From Desulfovibrionaceae bacterium (GTDB taxonomy: Bacteria; Desulfobacterota; Desulfovibrionia; Desulfovibrionales; Desulfovibrionaceae), in contig JAHZEL010000014.1 of assembly GCA_019421865.1 (NCBI GenBank), forward strand, positions 1-49,582: a stretch of 49,582 bases of DNA, in the 5' to 3' direction. This document shows, piece by piece, positions 39,285 through 47,404 of the stretch; positions within the stretch are counted from its first letter, which is position 1, and each line of letters starts with the position of its first letter. The position numbers were made by a program, and so were the translations under genes. Under the pieces are notes generated by a model. The model was not told where the DNA came from and did not search any database. It was given only the letters and a program-made list of their open reading frames with translations.

Positions 39285-41543
39285 CTACGCCTTCGTCACG
39301 TTGACCAGGGTCTGGCTGCCCATGGCGGTAATGAGCGGATCGGCGCTTTTTTCGATGTCGGGCGAGTAGAGCAGGCTCACGTTGGCGCCGCCGTCGGTGA
39401 GGGGCATGTCGTCAAGGCCGAGTTCCGGGCAGCCCTGCCACCAGCCGTGAAGCAGCATGACGGTGTCTTCGCGGATGCCGGGATAGTACTGCGCCTTTAC
39501 CGTGAGGCTTCCGTGCGGGGAGGTGACCTTCACCGTGTCGCCGTCGGCAATGCCGAGGGCCCGTGCGCTCTTCGGGTGGATATGCAGGGAAGGTTCCCTT
39601 TCCACCTCGCGCAGGTAGGGAACGTTGCGCTGCCAGCCCGCGGAAAAGCTGCGCGACGTGTGGTAGTCCGACAGCACGAAGGGGTATTCCTTCAGAAGCT
39701 CCGGCGTGCCGCTCACGCTTTCCACGGGTTCCCGCCATTCGGGCATGGGCGAAAAGCCCGCCTCTTCAAAGCGCGTGTTGAAAAGCGCCACCTTGCCCTG
39801 CGCAAGATACGGGGCCTTGTCCAGCCTTGAGCTTCGGGCATGGAAGGTCTTTTCGTATTTTTCAAACTGCTTCGCTCCGGCGGGCGGATACACGATGCCC
39901 GTGCGGTGACGGCGCAGTTCCTCCATGGTCATGCCGAGCGGTTCGAGCTGCCAGTCCATGCAGGCCTTCATGTCGCCGTTCCAGAAGTCGTCGTCGTAGC
40001 CCATGGCCGTGCCGAGATCCAGCATGATCTGCTGCATGGAACGCCCTTCGCCCACGGGGTCGATCACCTTGCTGCGCGCCATGATGAACGCGCCGCGCGT
40101 TTCAAACGGATGGTCGATTTCATAGGGCGTGAGCGCGGGAAGAACGATGTCGGCAAAGGCCATGTCCGCCGTGCGGTGCGTGTCGATGACCACATAGAGA
40201 TCCAGCTTCTTCAGCGCCTCCATGACGCCGCGCGGATTGCGCGTGCTCACCGTGGGCTGGGTGCCGGGCGCAATGATGGCATGAATGGTCGGTTTTTCGC
40301 TCAAAACGTCTGCAAAAAGCCGCGGGTACGCCGCAGACGTGCCTTCCCGGAACGGCTGAAACGCCCGGGGAAATTCCGGTCCCACGATTTTTTCCAGCCA
40401 CTCGGGCGTGTATCTGTCCTTGAGATGCACGCTGCGCGGCGCAGGCATGGACGACGCCGGTCCGGGAAAGAGATTGCCGCCCGGTCTGTCCAGATGCCCG
40501 GTGATGGCCATGAGCGCCGCAATGGCCCGTATGGCGTCGCTTGCCGAGGGCGCGTGTTCAAGGCCGTTGCCCACGTCGATGGTCGCCTTCTTCGTGGTGG
40601 CGTAGGTGCGGGCCATTTCCTCGATCTGCGCCGCAGGCACGCCGCAGATCGTTTCCGCCCACTCGGGGCTGTACTGCCGCACGTGTTCGGCAAGCTCCTC
40701 GTAGCCGTAGCACCAGGTGTCCACGAAGTCGCGGTCGATGAGTCCGTCGCGCGTCACCACGTGCAGCATGGCGAGAGCCAGCGCCGCGTCCGTGCCGGGA
40801 CGAACCGCTATCCAGTCCGTGGCAAAGCTGCCGTCCGCTTCCAGCGAGGGCTTGATGGCGTAAATGCGCGCTCCCCGCGCCCGGGCATCCACCAGTGCCG
40901 CCGCCGAACCCAGCGGCGGCCCCGAATATACCGGCTGTCTGCCCCAGATGAGAATGACGTCTGCATTCCGGTAGTCCGGCGAGGGACGCGCGCCTATGGT
41001 ATGGCAGAATCCGAAATGAAGCTGCATGGCGCATATGCCGCTGTGGCCGTAGTTCGGACTGCCGTGCGCCACAAGAAAGCGATACAGGTATTCGCTGTAG
41101 TTGCGTCGCGCCGGAGACAGTATGGCCAGCGATTCCGGCCCGTATTTCTCCTTCTGCGCCTTCAGCGTTTCCGCAAGGAGCCCGAGCGCTTCGTCCCAGC
41201 TCGCGCGCCGGAACGTTCCTTCGCCCTTTTTGCCCTCGCGTATGAGCGGCGTGGTCAGACGGTCTTTGGAGTACACCCACTGCGGAGCCGCGTGCGCCTT
41301 GCAGCACAGCCCGCCGCGGTTGTGCGGCGCTTCCGCCATGCCCGCCACACGAGTGAAGCGGCCGTCCTTCACAAAGGCATATATCGCGCAGTTGCCCCGC
41401 GGCCCGCACATCCCGCACCACGTGGGGACGACCTTCTCCCCGAGTCGCGCGGCCAGCGCCTCCGCTTCCTCCAGCGTCATGGCTCCTGATCCTTTCGAGC
41501 TCTCCTGCTCCTTGCCGAATTCCAGTCCCGTCTTGTGCGGCAT
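39285..41543 (-). CDS. molybdopterin oxidoreductase catalytic subunit lacking a Tat signal (locus 2)
   Basis: A 752-aa protein with AAGGAGGG before the ATG. From TLEEAEALAARLGEKVVPTWCGMCGPRGNC onward it parallels the locus 1 subunit almost throughout: the same C-x2-C-x5-C cluster motif (C43, C46, C52), HGSPNYGHSGICAM with the probable Mo-ligand Cys, and GLEHAPSASDAIRAI. The first 22 residues (MPHKTGLEFGKEQESSKGSG) replace the Tat signal of its paralogue, so it is predicted to stay in the cytoplasm unless another protein carries it. Its ferredoxin partner lies upstream on the opposite strand (42091-42606), not downstream as in locus 1. Substrate unknown. Confidence 0.9.
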   Translation of the reverse strand: MPHKTGLEFGKEQESSKGSGAMTLEEAEALAARLGEKVVPTWCGMCGPRGNCAIYAFVKDGRFTRVAGMAEAPHNRGGLCCKAHAAPQWVYSKDRLTTPLIREGKKGEGTFRRASWDEALGLLAETLKAQKEKYGPESLAILSPARRNYSEYLYRFLVAHGSPNYGHSGICAMQLHFGFCHTIGARPSPDYRNADVILIWGRQPVYSGPPLGSAAALVDARARGARIYAIKPSLEADGSFATDWIAVRPGTDAALALAMLHVVTRDGLIDRDFVDTWCYGYEELAEHVRQYSPEWAETICGVPAAQIEEMARTYATTKKATIDVGNGLEHAPSASDAIRAIAALMAITGHLDRPGGNLFPGPASSMPAPRSVHLKDRYTPEWLEKIVGPEFPRAFQPFREGTSAAYPRLFADVLSEKPTIHAIIAPGTQPTVSTRNPRGVMEALKKLDLYVVIDTHRTADMAFADIVLPALTPYEIDHPFETRGAFIMARSKVIDPVGEGRSMQQIMLDLGTAMGYDDDFWNGDMKACMDWQLEPLGMTMEELRRHRTGIVYPPAGAKQFEKYEKTFHARSSRLDKAPYLAQGKVALFNTRFEEAGFSPMPEWREPVESVSGTPELLKEYPFVLSDYHTSRSFSAGWQRNVPYLREVEREPSLHIHPKSARALGIADGDTVKVTSPHGSLTVKAQYYPGIREDTVMLLHGWWQGCPELGLDDMPLTDGGANVSLLYSPDIEKSADPLITAMGSQTLVNVTKA

Positions 41544-41624
41544 CGCGTCCCTCCTTGCCTTATCCTGGGAACTGTATGCAACCCGCGCCCCTCCGTCAAA
41601 TGAAGGACGAAGGGCGGGAGAGAC

Positions 41625-41899
41625 GGGAAAGGCAGGACGGGGCTCCGCCCCGGGCCCCGGCGGGGGAAATAATTCCCCCCGCGCCCCCCTGATGCTTTCA
41701 GCTTCTTATGGAAGGCCGGAGGAGGGCGGGAGCAGAGCGTTGCGCGAAAGGATCAGGAAAAGGCGCGAAGGCCGTGTGGTCTGGTCGGCGCGTTTCGGGC
41801 CGCAGCCTCAGTGCAGGCGTGCGCGGCTGCGCCCGCCTGCGGTGGCCGACCGCCGCTTCCGCTTCGCGGAATCAGCGGGATAAAGGAAGGGATTTCCGG
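41625..41899 (+). repeat. dispersed structured intergenic repeat, copy R6
   Basis: Full element: tandem unit, palindromes (GGGGCtccGCCCC; GGGGGAAATAATTCCCCCC), H1 CGGC/GCCG, H2 at 41813-41840 with outer GCAGGCG/CGCCTGC and inner CGC/GCG, H3 inner TTCCGC/GCGGAA, tail AAGGAAGGGATTTCC. Nearly identical in inverted orientation to R7, and unlike other copies in H1/H2 bases. It lies between the divergent locus 2 genes. Confidence 0.88.
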
Positions 41900-42090
41900 A
41901 TGTTGAGGAAGGAGATCGCCCGGGAAAATATCACCCGCATGAGTCTGGACCTCGGTACGGGCATGAAGTATGATGGGAGAGACGTGTGTTCTCTCTTCGG
42001 CCGGTCTGCCGGATCGTGTTCGGCCGGGTCCCGACAGAAGGGCGACGCGTTCAGCATTGCCGATTAAAAACATGCCTTACAGGACAAAAA

Positions 42091-42606
42091 ATGACTCTGG
42101 AATATGCCATCACCTTTGACCCGGACCGCTGCGTGGACTGTCACGGCTGCGAAATTGCCTGCAAGAACTGGCGGGAACGCCCTCTGGGAATATTCTGCCG
42201 CCGCATCGTCACCATCTGGCAGCGGGAAGAAGCCATGCCCCGTCTGTGCCATGCCTCCGTGGCCTGCATGCACTGCGTCGATCCGGCGTGCGTCAAGGTT
42301 TGCCCCGTGCACGCCATTTCCAAAAATGCCGACGGCATTGTGCTTGTGAATGAGGAAATCTGCGTGGGCTGCCGGGCCTGCAAAAAAGCCTGCCCCTTCG
42401 ACGTGCCGCAGTTTCCCGAAGCTGGCCGCGGCAAGATGGTCAAGTGCGATCTGTGCTTCGGCCGCTACGACATGGAAACCTCGCAGCCGCCCTGCGTGGC
42501 CACCTGTCCCACCCGCGCCCTCACGCTGGTGAAATGCACGCCCGAAGAAAAGAAAAAGGCCGAGGCCGACATGCTGGCGCTGCTCGGCTCCGGCGCGGAG
42601 TGGTAG
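42091..42606 (+). CDS. four-cluster ferredoxin subunit of molybdenum oxidoreductase (locus 2)
   Basis: A 171-aa protein; ATG at 42091 with CAGGA 6 bases upstream. Four [4Fe-4S] motifs: CVDCHGCEIAC, CMHCVDPACVKVC, CVGCRACKKACP and CDLCFGRYD...PPCVATCP, ending LLGSGAEW as in its paralogue at 33856. It should pass electrons to or from the catalytic subunit at 39285-41543. It has no signal peptide, matching the signal-less partner. It is transcribed away from that partner and is bracketed by inverted repeats R6 and R7, so its orientation may not be fixed. Confidence 0.92.
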   Translation: MTLEYAITFDPDRCVDCHGCEIACKNWRERPLGIFCRRIVTIWQREEAMPRLCHASVACMHCVDPACVKVCPVHAISKNADGIVLVNEEICVGCRACKKACPFDVPQFPEAGRGKMVKCDLCFGRYDMETSQPPCVATCPTRALTLVKCTPEEKKKAEADMLALLGSGAEW

Positions 42607-42956
42607 AAAACGTTCCGGCTGTCTTTTGAAGGACTGCCGGGACTGTGCCGTCCCTGCGCCAAAGATGCGGTGCGCCTCGGGGCATGTACGTTGGCGGCGT
42701 GGGCAGCGCCCCGGGCGAATTCCGATTCTTGCGGAAATCGGATCGTGCTGTCTGTGAGTCGGACTGCGTCCTTCCGGGCGCCGGAGGCCTGCCTGCAGGG
42801 AAAGGCCGCCGGTTGCGGGCAGACACGCGAACAGAAAACGGGGGTTCCCGCGCGTGGAGAAGCGGCTTGCTGCTGTAACGTCTTCCCCTGATCTCAAAAA
42901 AAAGCTGTCCGCAGCAGGCGAAAGCTTCCTCTAGCGGTTGCTCCTGCTCCTGAAAA
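42607..42956. other. 350-bp intergenic region, no gene seen
   Basis: Lies between the ferredoxin gene and repeat R7. No open frame has a ribosome site or family resemblance. An eight-A run at 42896-42903 is the only notable local signal. Confidence 0.4.
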
Positions 42957-43275
42957 ATCCGGAAATCCCTTCCTATGGTACCGATGTTCTGCGGAGCGGA
43001 ACATCGGTCGGCCACCGCAGGCGGGCGCAGCCGCGCACGCCTGCACTGAGACTGCGGCCCGAAACGCGCCGACCAGACCACACGGCCTTCGCGCGTTTTC
43101 CCGATCCTTTCGCGCAACGCTCTTTTCCTGCGCTCCTCCGGCCTTCCATAAGAAGCTGAAAGCATCAGGGGGGCGCGGGGGGAATTATTTCCCCCGCCGG
43201 GGCCCGGGGCGGAGCCCCGTCCTGCCTTTCCTGCCTTTCCTGCCTTTCCTGCCTTTCCTGCCTTTCCTGCCTTCC
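42957..43275 (-). repeat. dispersed structured intergenic repeat, copy R7 (inverted)
   Basis: Inverted copy of R6 with few differences over about 270 bp. The tandem end (43221-43271) has 5.7 copies of the 9-bp unit CCTGCCTTT. H2 at 43017-43044 equals that of R6. H3 differs at many bases yet stays paired: CCGATGTTC and GAACATCGG form a perfect 9-bp stem instead of the CCGC...TTCCGC/GCGGAA...GCGG of other copies. Confidence 0.88.
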
Positions 43276-43277
43276 CT

Positions 43278-44219
43278 TTACTCAAAGGGATTGGCGTTCG
43301 GGCAGTCGCAGGCCTTGCCCTGCCACCAGTCGTTGTAGCTGAGCATGGCGTGGATGAGTTCGAGGGTGCGGCGCTTGTCGGCGGCCCAGTCCGGGGCGGC
43401 GAGTTCTCCGGGGGCGGGGTCGGCGCAGAGCCTGTGAACGACGACGCCGGAGGGGAGGAAGGTCAGGGCGCGGGCGGCGGCGAGGGCGAACTCTTCCTGA
43501 TCGAGGGGCCTCAGGTCTCCCTGTCTCCACTGCCGTTCCACGGCGGTGCCTTTGGGGAAGTAGAGGTTGTGGATCTTGATGCCGTCGAAGGGGAGGGCGG
43601 CGAGGCGGCGGACGGTGAGGAGAAAGTCGTCGAGACTTTCACCGGGCAGGCCCGCCATGAGGTGGACGCAGGTTTTCACGCCGAAGCGGCGGGCGAGGCG
43701 CAGGGCGTTTTCGGCATCCTTGGCGCTGTGGCCGCGGCGGATGCGGGCGAGCGTGTCGTCGTTCAGGGTCTGCACGCCGATGTCGAGCCAGAATTCTTTC
43801 CAGCGCCGTTCGGCCATGAGCGCCATTTTTTCTTCGTCGAGGCAGTCGGGGCGGGTGCCTATGCAGGCGCCGACGAGTCCGGGCAGGGTGTCGAGCTCGT
43901 CAAGCATGGCGGCGAGGCGCGAGGCCGGGCCGTAGGTATTGGTGAACGACTGGATATAGCCGAGAAAGAGCCGGGTGTTTCTGAGTCTGGGCATGGCGGC
44001 GTAGCGGGCGCGCCAGCGGTCCCACTGGGCGCGCAGACTGCCGAGGCCCGTGCCGGGGCCGGAGCCTTCCGCATTGCAGAAGGTGCAGCCTTCCCGCCCC
44101 ACGGTTCCGTCGCGGTTGGGACAGGTGGAGGCGGCGTCCAGCGTGATTTTCTGCACCTTTTCTCCGAACACGGTGCGCAGGTGCCTGTCGAGCGTGAGAT
44201 AGCGGGGAGCGTCGGGCAT
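43278..44219 (-). CDS. TIGR01212-family radical SAM protein (YhcC-like)
   Basis: A 313-aa protein with AAGGAAG before the ATG. The N-terminus (YLTLDRHLRTVFGEKVQKITLDAASTCPNRDGTVGREGCTFCNAEGSG) carries the cluster cysteines C...CTFC that bind the [4Fe-4S] of radical SAM enzymes in the Elp3-like layout of TIGR01212. Further blocks are LFLGYIQSFTNTYGP, GACIGTRPDCLDEE, WLDIGVQTLNDDTL and HLMAGLPGESLDDFL. The reaction is unknown; relatives are predicted to modify RNA or protein. Cytoplasmic. It stands alone, with repeat R7 directly after the stop and a long intergenic region before it. Confidence 0.92.
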   Translation of the reverse strand: MPDAPRYLTLDRHLRTVFGEKVQKITLDAASTCPNRDGTVGREGCTFCNAEGSGPGTGLGSLRAQWDRWRARYAAMPRLRNTRLFLGYIQSFTNTYGPASRLAAMLDELDTLPGLVGACIGTRPDCLDEEKMALMAERRWKEFWLDIGVQTLNDDTLARIRRGHSAKDAENALRLARRFGVKTCVHLMAGLPGESLDDFLLTVRRLAALPFDGIKIHNLYFPKGTAVERQWRQGDLRPLDQEEFALAAARALTFLPSGVVVHRLCADPAPGELAAPDWAADKRRTLELIHAMLSYNDWWQGKACDCPNANPFE

Positions 44220-44826
44220 GATTCTTCCTTATATCGTATCGGGAGCGTTGATACCGGGGTATCACAAACGGCGGGCAGCGCAAGGGGCGGCGTGCCGGGA
44301 GACGCGTGGGGGGCGGTGAAGCCATGGCTGCGCGGGGGGGCGTGCGCGGCAGAGCGGAGGACGGCGACGTAGGAGCATGACGTCGAGTCGTGACGGCGCG
44401 GCGCTCAAGGCGGATGCCGGAGCTGCACGCCCAGCGGCAAGAAGCGGCGAAGCAGGGGGGCGGCAGCGCAAGGGGCGGCGCATCGAGAGCCGGGGCTTCC
44501 CCGCGGCATGGTCACATCTTCGGGAAACCTTCGCCGTCAGCGGGCAGCATGAGAAATCCGAGGGGACGATGAACCACGCGGAGGCTGGTTGCAGCCCCGG
44601 CGAATCTTTCCCGCGAATCTTCCTCCGGACCCGTTTCCGGCACGCGTTGTGCGCGCTCCCGCACGGAAGCCGGACGCCGCCGGAGCGTTTTGCGCCGCAA
44701 GGCCCGGAAAGCCGGATCAGATCGCAGAAATTGATTGACAAGACCGCGCGGACGATGGGAAAATGCCTGTTTCAAGACGGCCTTCCCTTTTGTTGAAATG
44801 TCGCGTTCTGGCAGGGCTCCGGACTA
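44220..44826. other. 607-bp divergent intergenic region upstream of mreB
   Basis: No gene seen; open frames are Arg/Ala/Pro-rich shadows. A second TTGACA at 44735-44740 lacks a matching -10. It may hold a long untranslated leader or simply regulatory DNA. Confidence 0.4.
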
Positions 44827-44856
44827 TTGACAGGCCGCCTTTTCTGTGCCTAGAAC
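44827..44856 (+). promoter_or_regulatory. promoter of the mreBCD-mrdA operon
   Basis: TTGACA (44827-44832), 18-bp spacer, TAGAAC (44851-44856), 45 bp before the mreB ATG. A direct repeat of CAGTACG lies between promoter and gene (44876-44890). Confidence 0.7.
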
Positions 44857-44900
44857 CTCCCATTCCCTCACCTCACAGTACGTCAGTACGAGAAATCCTC

Positions 44901-45941
44901 ATGTCCAAGATTTTTGATATCATACTCGGCATTTTCTCCAACGATCTCGCCATAGACCTCGGCACCGCGAATACCTGCGTGTATGTCAAGGGTCACGGCA
45001 TTGTCCTGCGCGAGCCGTCGGTGGTGGCTGTCAAGAAAGACAACCGCGGCAACAATCAGGTGCTCGCCGTGGGCAGCGAAGCCAAGCGCATGCTCGGTCG
45101 TGCGCCGGGCAACATCCGTGCCATCCGTCCCATGAAGGACGGCGTCATCGCCGACTTCGAAGTCACGGAAGCCATGCTCCGCTATTTCATTTCCAAGGTG
45201 CACAATCAGCGTCGCCTTGTGCGTCCGCGCATCATGATCTGCGTGCCCACGGGCATCACGCAGGTGGAAAAGCGCGCCGTCAAGGAATCCGCCCTGAGCG
45301 CGGGCGCGCGCGAGGTCTTCCTCATTGAGGAACCCATGGCCGCGGCCATCGGCGCGAATCTGCCCATTCAGGAACCTACCGCCAACATGGTGGTCGACAT
45401 CGGCGGCGGCACCACGGAAGTGGCCGTCATTTCTCTTTCCGGCATCGTGTACTCCCGCTCCGTGCGCGTGGGCGGCGACAAGATGGACGAAGCCATTCTG
45501 CGTCACGTCAAGCGCAAGTACAACATGCTCATCGGTGAATCCACGGCCGAAGAAATCAAGATTCAGATCGCCTCCGCCTATCCCATGGAAGAGGAGAAGG
45601 AAATCGAGGTCAAGGGCCGCGATCTCGTCACCGGCATTCCGCAGACCATCATCATCACGTCCGAGGAAGTGCGCAAGGCCATTGCCGAGCAGGTGGACGC
45701 CATCGTGCAGGCCGTGCGTCAGGCGCTGGAACAGACTCCGCCCGAACTTGCCGCCGACGTCGTGGAACGCGGCATCGTGCTCACCGGCGGCGGCGCGCTG
45801 CTGCGCGGTCTGGATCAGCTTCTGCGCGAGGACACCTCGCTCCCCATCTTCAGTGTGGACGATCCCCTCGCCACGGTGGTCATGGGCACGGGCATTGCGC
45901 TCGACAACATGCGCACCATGCGCGAGGTGTGCATAGACTAG
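44901..45941 (+). CDS. mreB: rod-shape actin MreB
   Basis: A 346-aa protein starting MSKIFDIILGIFSNDLAIDLGTANTCVYVKG, with actin-fold nucleotide motifs LAIDLGTANT, MVVDIGGGTTEVAVISL and IVLTGGGALLRG. MreB polymerises on the inner membrane face and guides lateral peptidoglycan synthesis. Its length is standard for MreB, which supports the start at 44901 rather than the upstream in-frame ATG; the ribosome site is weak (GAGAAATCC). First gene of a classic cell-shape cluster; mreC follows after 51 bp. Confidence 0.97.
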   Translation: MSKIFDIILGIFSNDLAIDLGTANTCVYVKGHGIVLREPSVVAVKKDNRGNNQVLAVGSEAKRMLGRAPGNIRAIRPMKDGVIADFEVTEAMLRYFISKVHNQRRLVRPRIMICVPTGITQVEKRAVKESALSAGAREVFLIEEPMAAAIGANLPIQEPTANMVVDIGGGTTEVAVISLSGIVYSRSVRVGGDKMDEAILRHVKRKYNMLIGESTAEEIKIQIASAYPMEEEKEIEVKGRDLVTGIPQTIIITSEEVRKAIAEQVDAIVQAVRQALEQTPPELAADVVERGIVLTGGGALLRGLDQLLREDTSLPIFSVDDPLATVVMGTGIALDNMRTMREVCID

Positions 45942-45992
45942 GCGTCCCCCGCCTTGTCCTGCCGGGCCTCTTGATCATTCGCCGGAGTCGAC

Positions 45993-46931
45993 TTGCTGCC
46001 CCGCCGCATCATTCTTCTCATCATCTGCACGCTGCTCCTGTTTCTGGGGGTCTACACCTGGAACCAGCGCACCGGGCAGTGGGACAGACTGTGCGCTGCC
46101 GTGGGACTCGAGTTCACCGGCGGCATCATGCGCGGGCTCGACAGTCTGGAAGACTCTTTTTCCGGCGTGTGGAACAACTACATCGACCTGCGCAATGTCC
46201 GTCAGGAAAACGATGAGCTGAAAAAAAGGGTGCGCATCCTTGAGCAGCGTCTTGCCGGAACCCGCGAGGATGCCGCCGAGCTCATCCGCCTGCGCAGGCT
46301 CATGCATCTGGAATACCCGGCCTCGTGGCCTGCGCGCGCAAGCCGTGTGCTTGCCTGGCGCATAGGCCCCAACGCCGCGCTTTCCACCATCATGCTCTCG
46401 AACGGCTACCTTTCCGGCGCCGCGCCCGGCACGCCCGTCACGTCGTGGGAAGGCGTGGTCGGCCGCGTGCTCAAGGCAGGGCCCAGCACGTCCGTGGCTC
46501 TTCTGCTCACCGATCCCGGTTCCCGCGTGGCCGTCATCACCTCCGAAGGCCGCGTGCAGGGCATTCTTGCCGGCGGCGGCCCCGGTCTGCCGCTGGAACT
46601 GCGCTTCGTCAGACAGAACGCCCCCGTGCGCGTGGGCGAGCTGCTCGTCACCTCGGGCATAGATTCCTGCTATCCCAAGGGGATTCCCGTGGCGCGCATC
46701 ACGGCCATCTCCACGGGCGGCACGTCGCGTTCCGGCGCGTCCGTTCTGGAAATTCAGGCCGAACCGCTGGTGGATTTCCACAGGCTCGAAGAAGTCTTCC
46801 TGCTCCAGAGACCGCTCGATTCCATCACGCCCGAGACCGACGCCGTCTACACCCGCCGCACCCCCGTGCTGGAAAAGCCCGAGGAAGCCCCTGCCGATGC
46901 GGCGTCCGCCACGCCCGGAGGCGGCGCATGA
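45993..46931 (+). CDS. mreC: rod-shape protein MreC
   Basis: A 312-aa protein with a TTG start at 45993, chosen because CGGAG lies 6 bases upstream and the family begins just before the membrane segment (RRIILLIICTLLLFLGVYTW). A periplasmic coiled coil follows (LRNVRQENDELKKRVRILEQRL), then two beta-barrel-like lobes (MLSNGYLSGAAPGTPVTSWEGVVGRVLKAG, SGIDSCYPKGIPVARIT). MreC links MreB to PBP2 and other wall enzymes. The C-terminal 35 residues are Pro/Ala/Glu-rich. The stop overlaps mreD by 4 bp. Confidence 0.95.
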   Translation: MLPRRIILLIICTLLLFLGVYTWNQRTGQWDRLCAAVGLEFTGGIMRGLDSLEDSFSGVWNNYIDLRNVRQENDELKKRVRILEQRLAGTREDAAELIRLRRLMHLEYPASWPARASRVLAWRIGPNAALSTIMLSNGYLSGAAPGTPVTSWEGVVGRVLKAGPSTSVALLLTDPGSRVAVITSEGRVQGILAGGGPGLPLELRFVRQNAPVRVGELLVTSGIDSCYPKGIPVARITAISTGGTSRSGASVLEIQAEPLVDFHRLEEVFLLQRPLDSITPETDAVYTRRTPVLEKPEEAPADAASATPGGGA

Positions 46932-47404
46932 GCTGGACGAGCGCCGCATGGTGGCTCTGCTACGCCGTTGCGGCCATAGCCCTTCAGGCGCTCATGCCCG
47001 GACTGGACTTCTTTCTGCCCGGCTTCATCCTTGCCCTGCAGGAAAGGAATTTTCCTCAGCTCATGGCCGTGGGCGCGCTGTTCGTCATGCTTCAGGAAGG
47101 CATGGGAAGCATGGCCTTCGGCGGCATACTGCTCTGGTATGCGCTGGCGGCCATCGTCTTTTACGTGGGATGCGGCCTTCTGCAGGGTACGGGCTTTCTG
47201 TTCGTCACGCTCTTCGGCATACTGCTTTCCTGCGCGCATTATGTGATCTTCGCGCTGCTCGTCACGCTTCAGGACATTCCGTGGGATCCGTCGCTCCTCT
47301 TCGATGAATGTCTTTTTCAGGCCTTCTTTACCCCGTGGGTATGGTGGGTGGCCTCGGCGCTGCGACGGAGGGTGATCCATGAAGATAGAAACCGGCAACG
47401 ATGA
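46928..47404 (+). CDS. mreD: rod-shape membrane protein MreD
   Basis: A 158-aa integral membrane protein with about five segments (AWWLCYAVAAIALQALMPGL, PQLMAVGALFVMLQ, GGILLWYALAAIVFYVGCGLL, FLFVTLFGILLSCAHYVIFALLV, FFTPWVWWVASAL). The ATGA overlap with mreC and the 26-bp overlap with mrdA show tight coupling. Sequence is divergent, as usual for MreD; order in the cluster is the main support. It helps assemble the elongation complex in the inner membrane. Confidence 0.9.
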   Translation: MSWTSAAWWLCYAVAAIALQALMPGLDFFLPGFILALQERNFPQLMAVGALFVMLQEGMGSMAFGGILLWYALAAIVFYVGCGLLQGTGFLFVTLFGILLSCAHYVIFALLVTLQDIPWDPSLLFDECLFQAFFTPWVWWVASALRRRVIHEDRNRQR

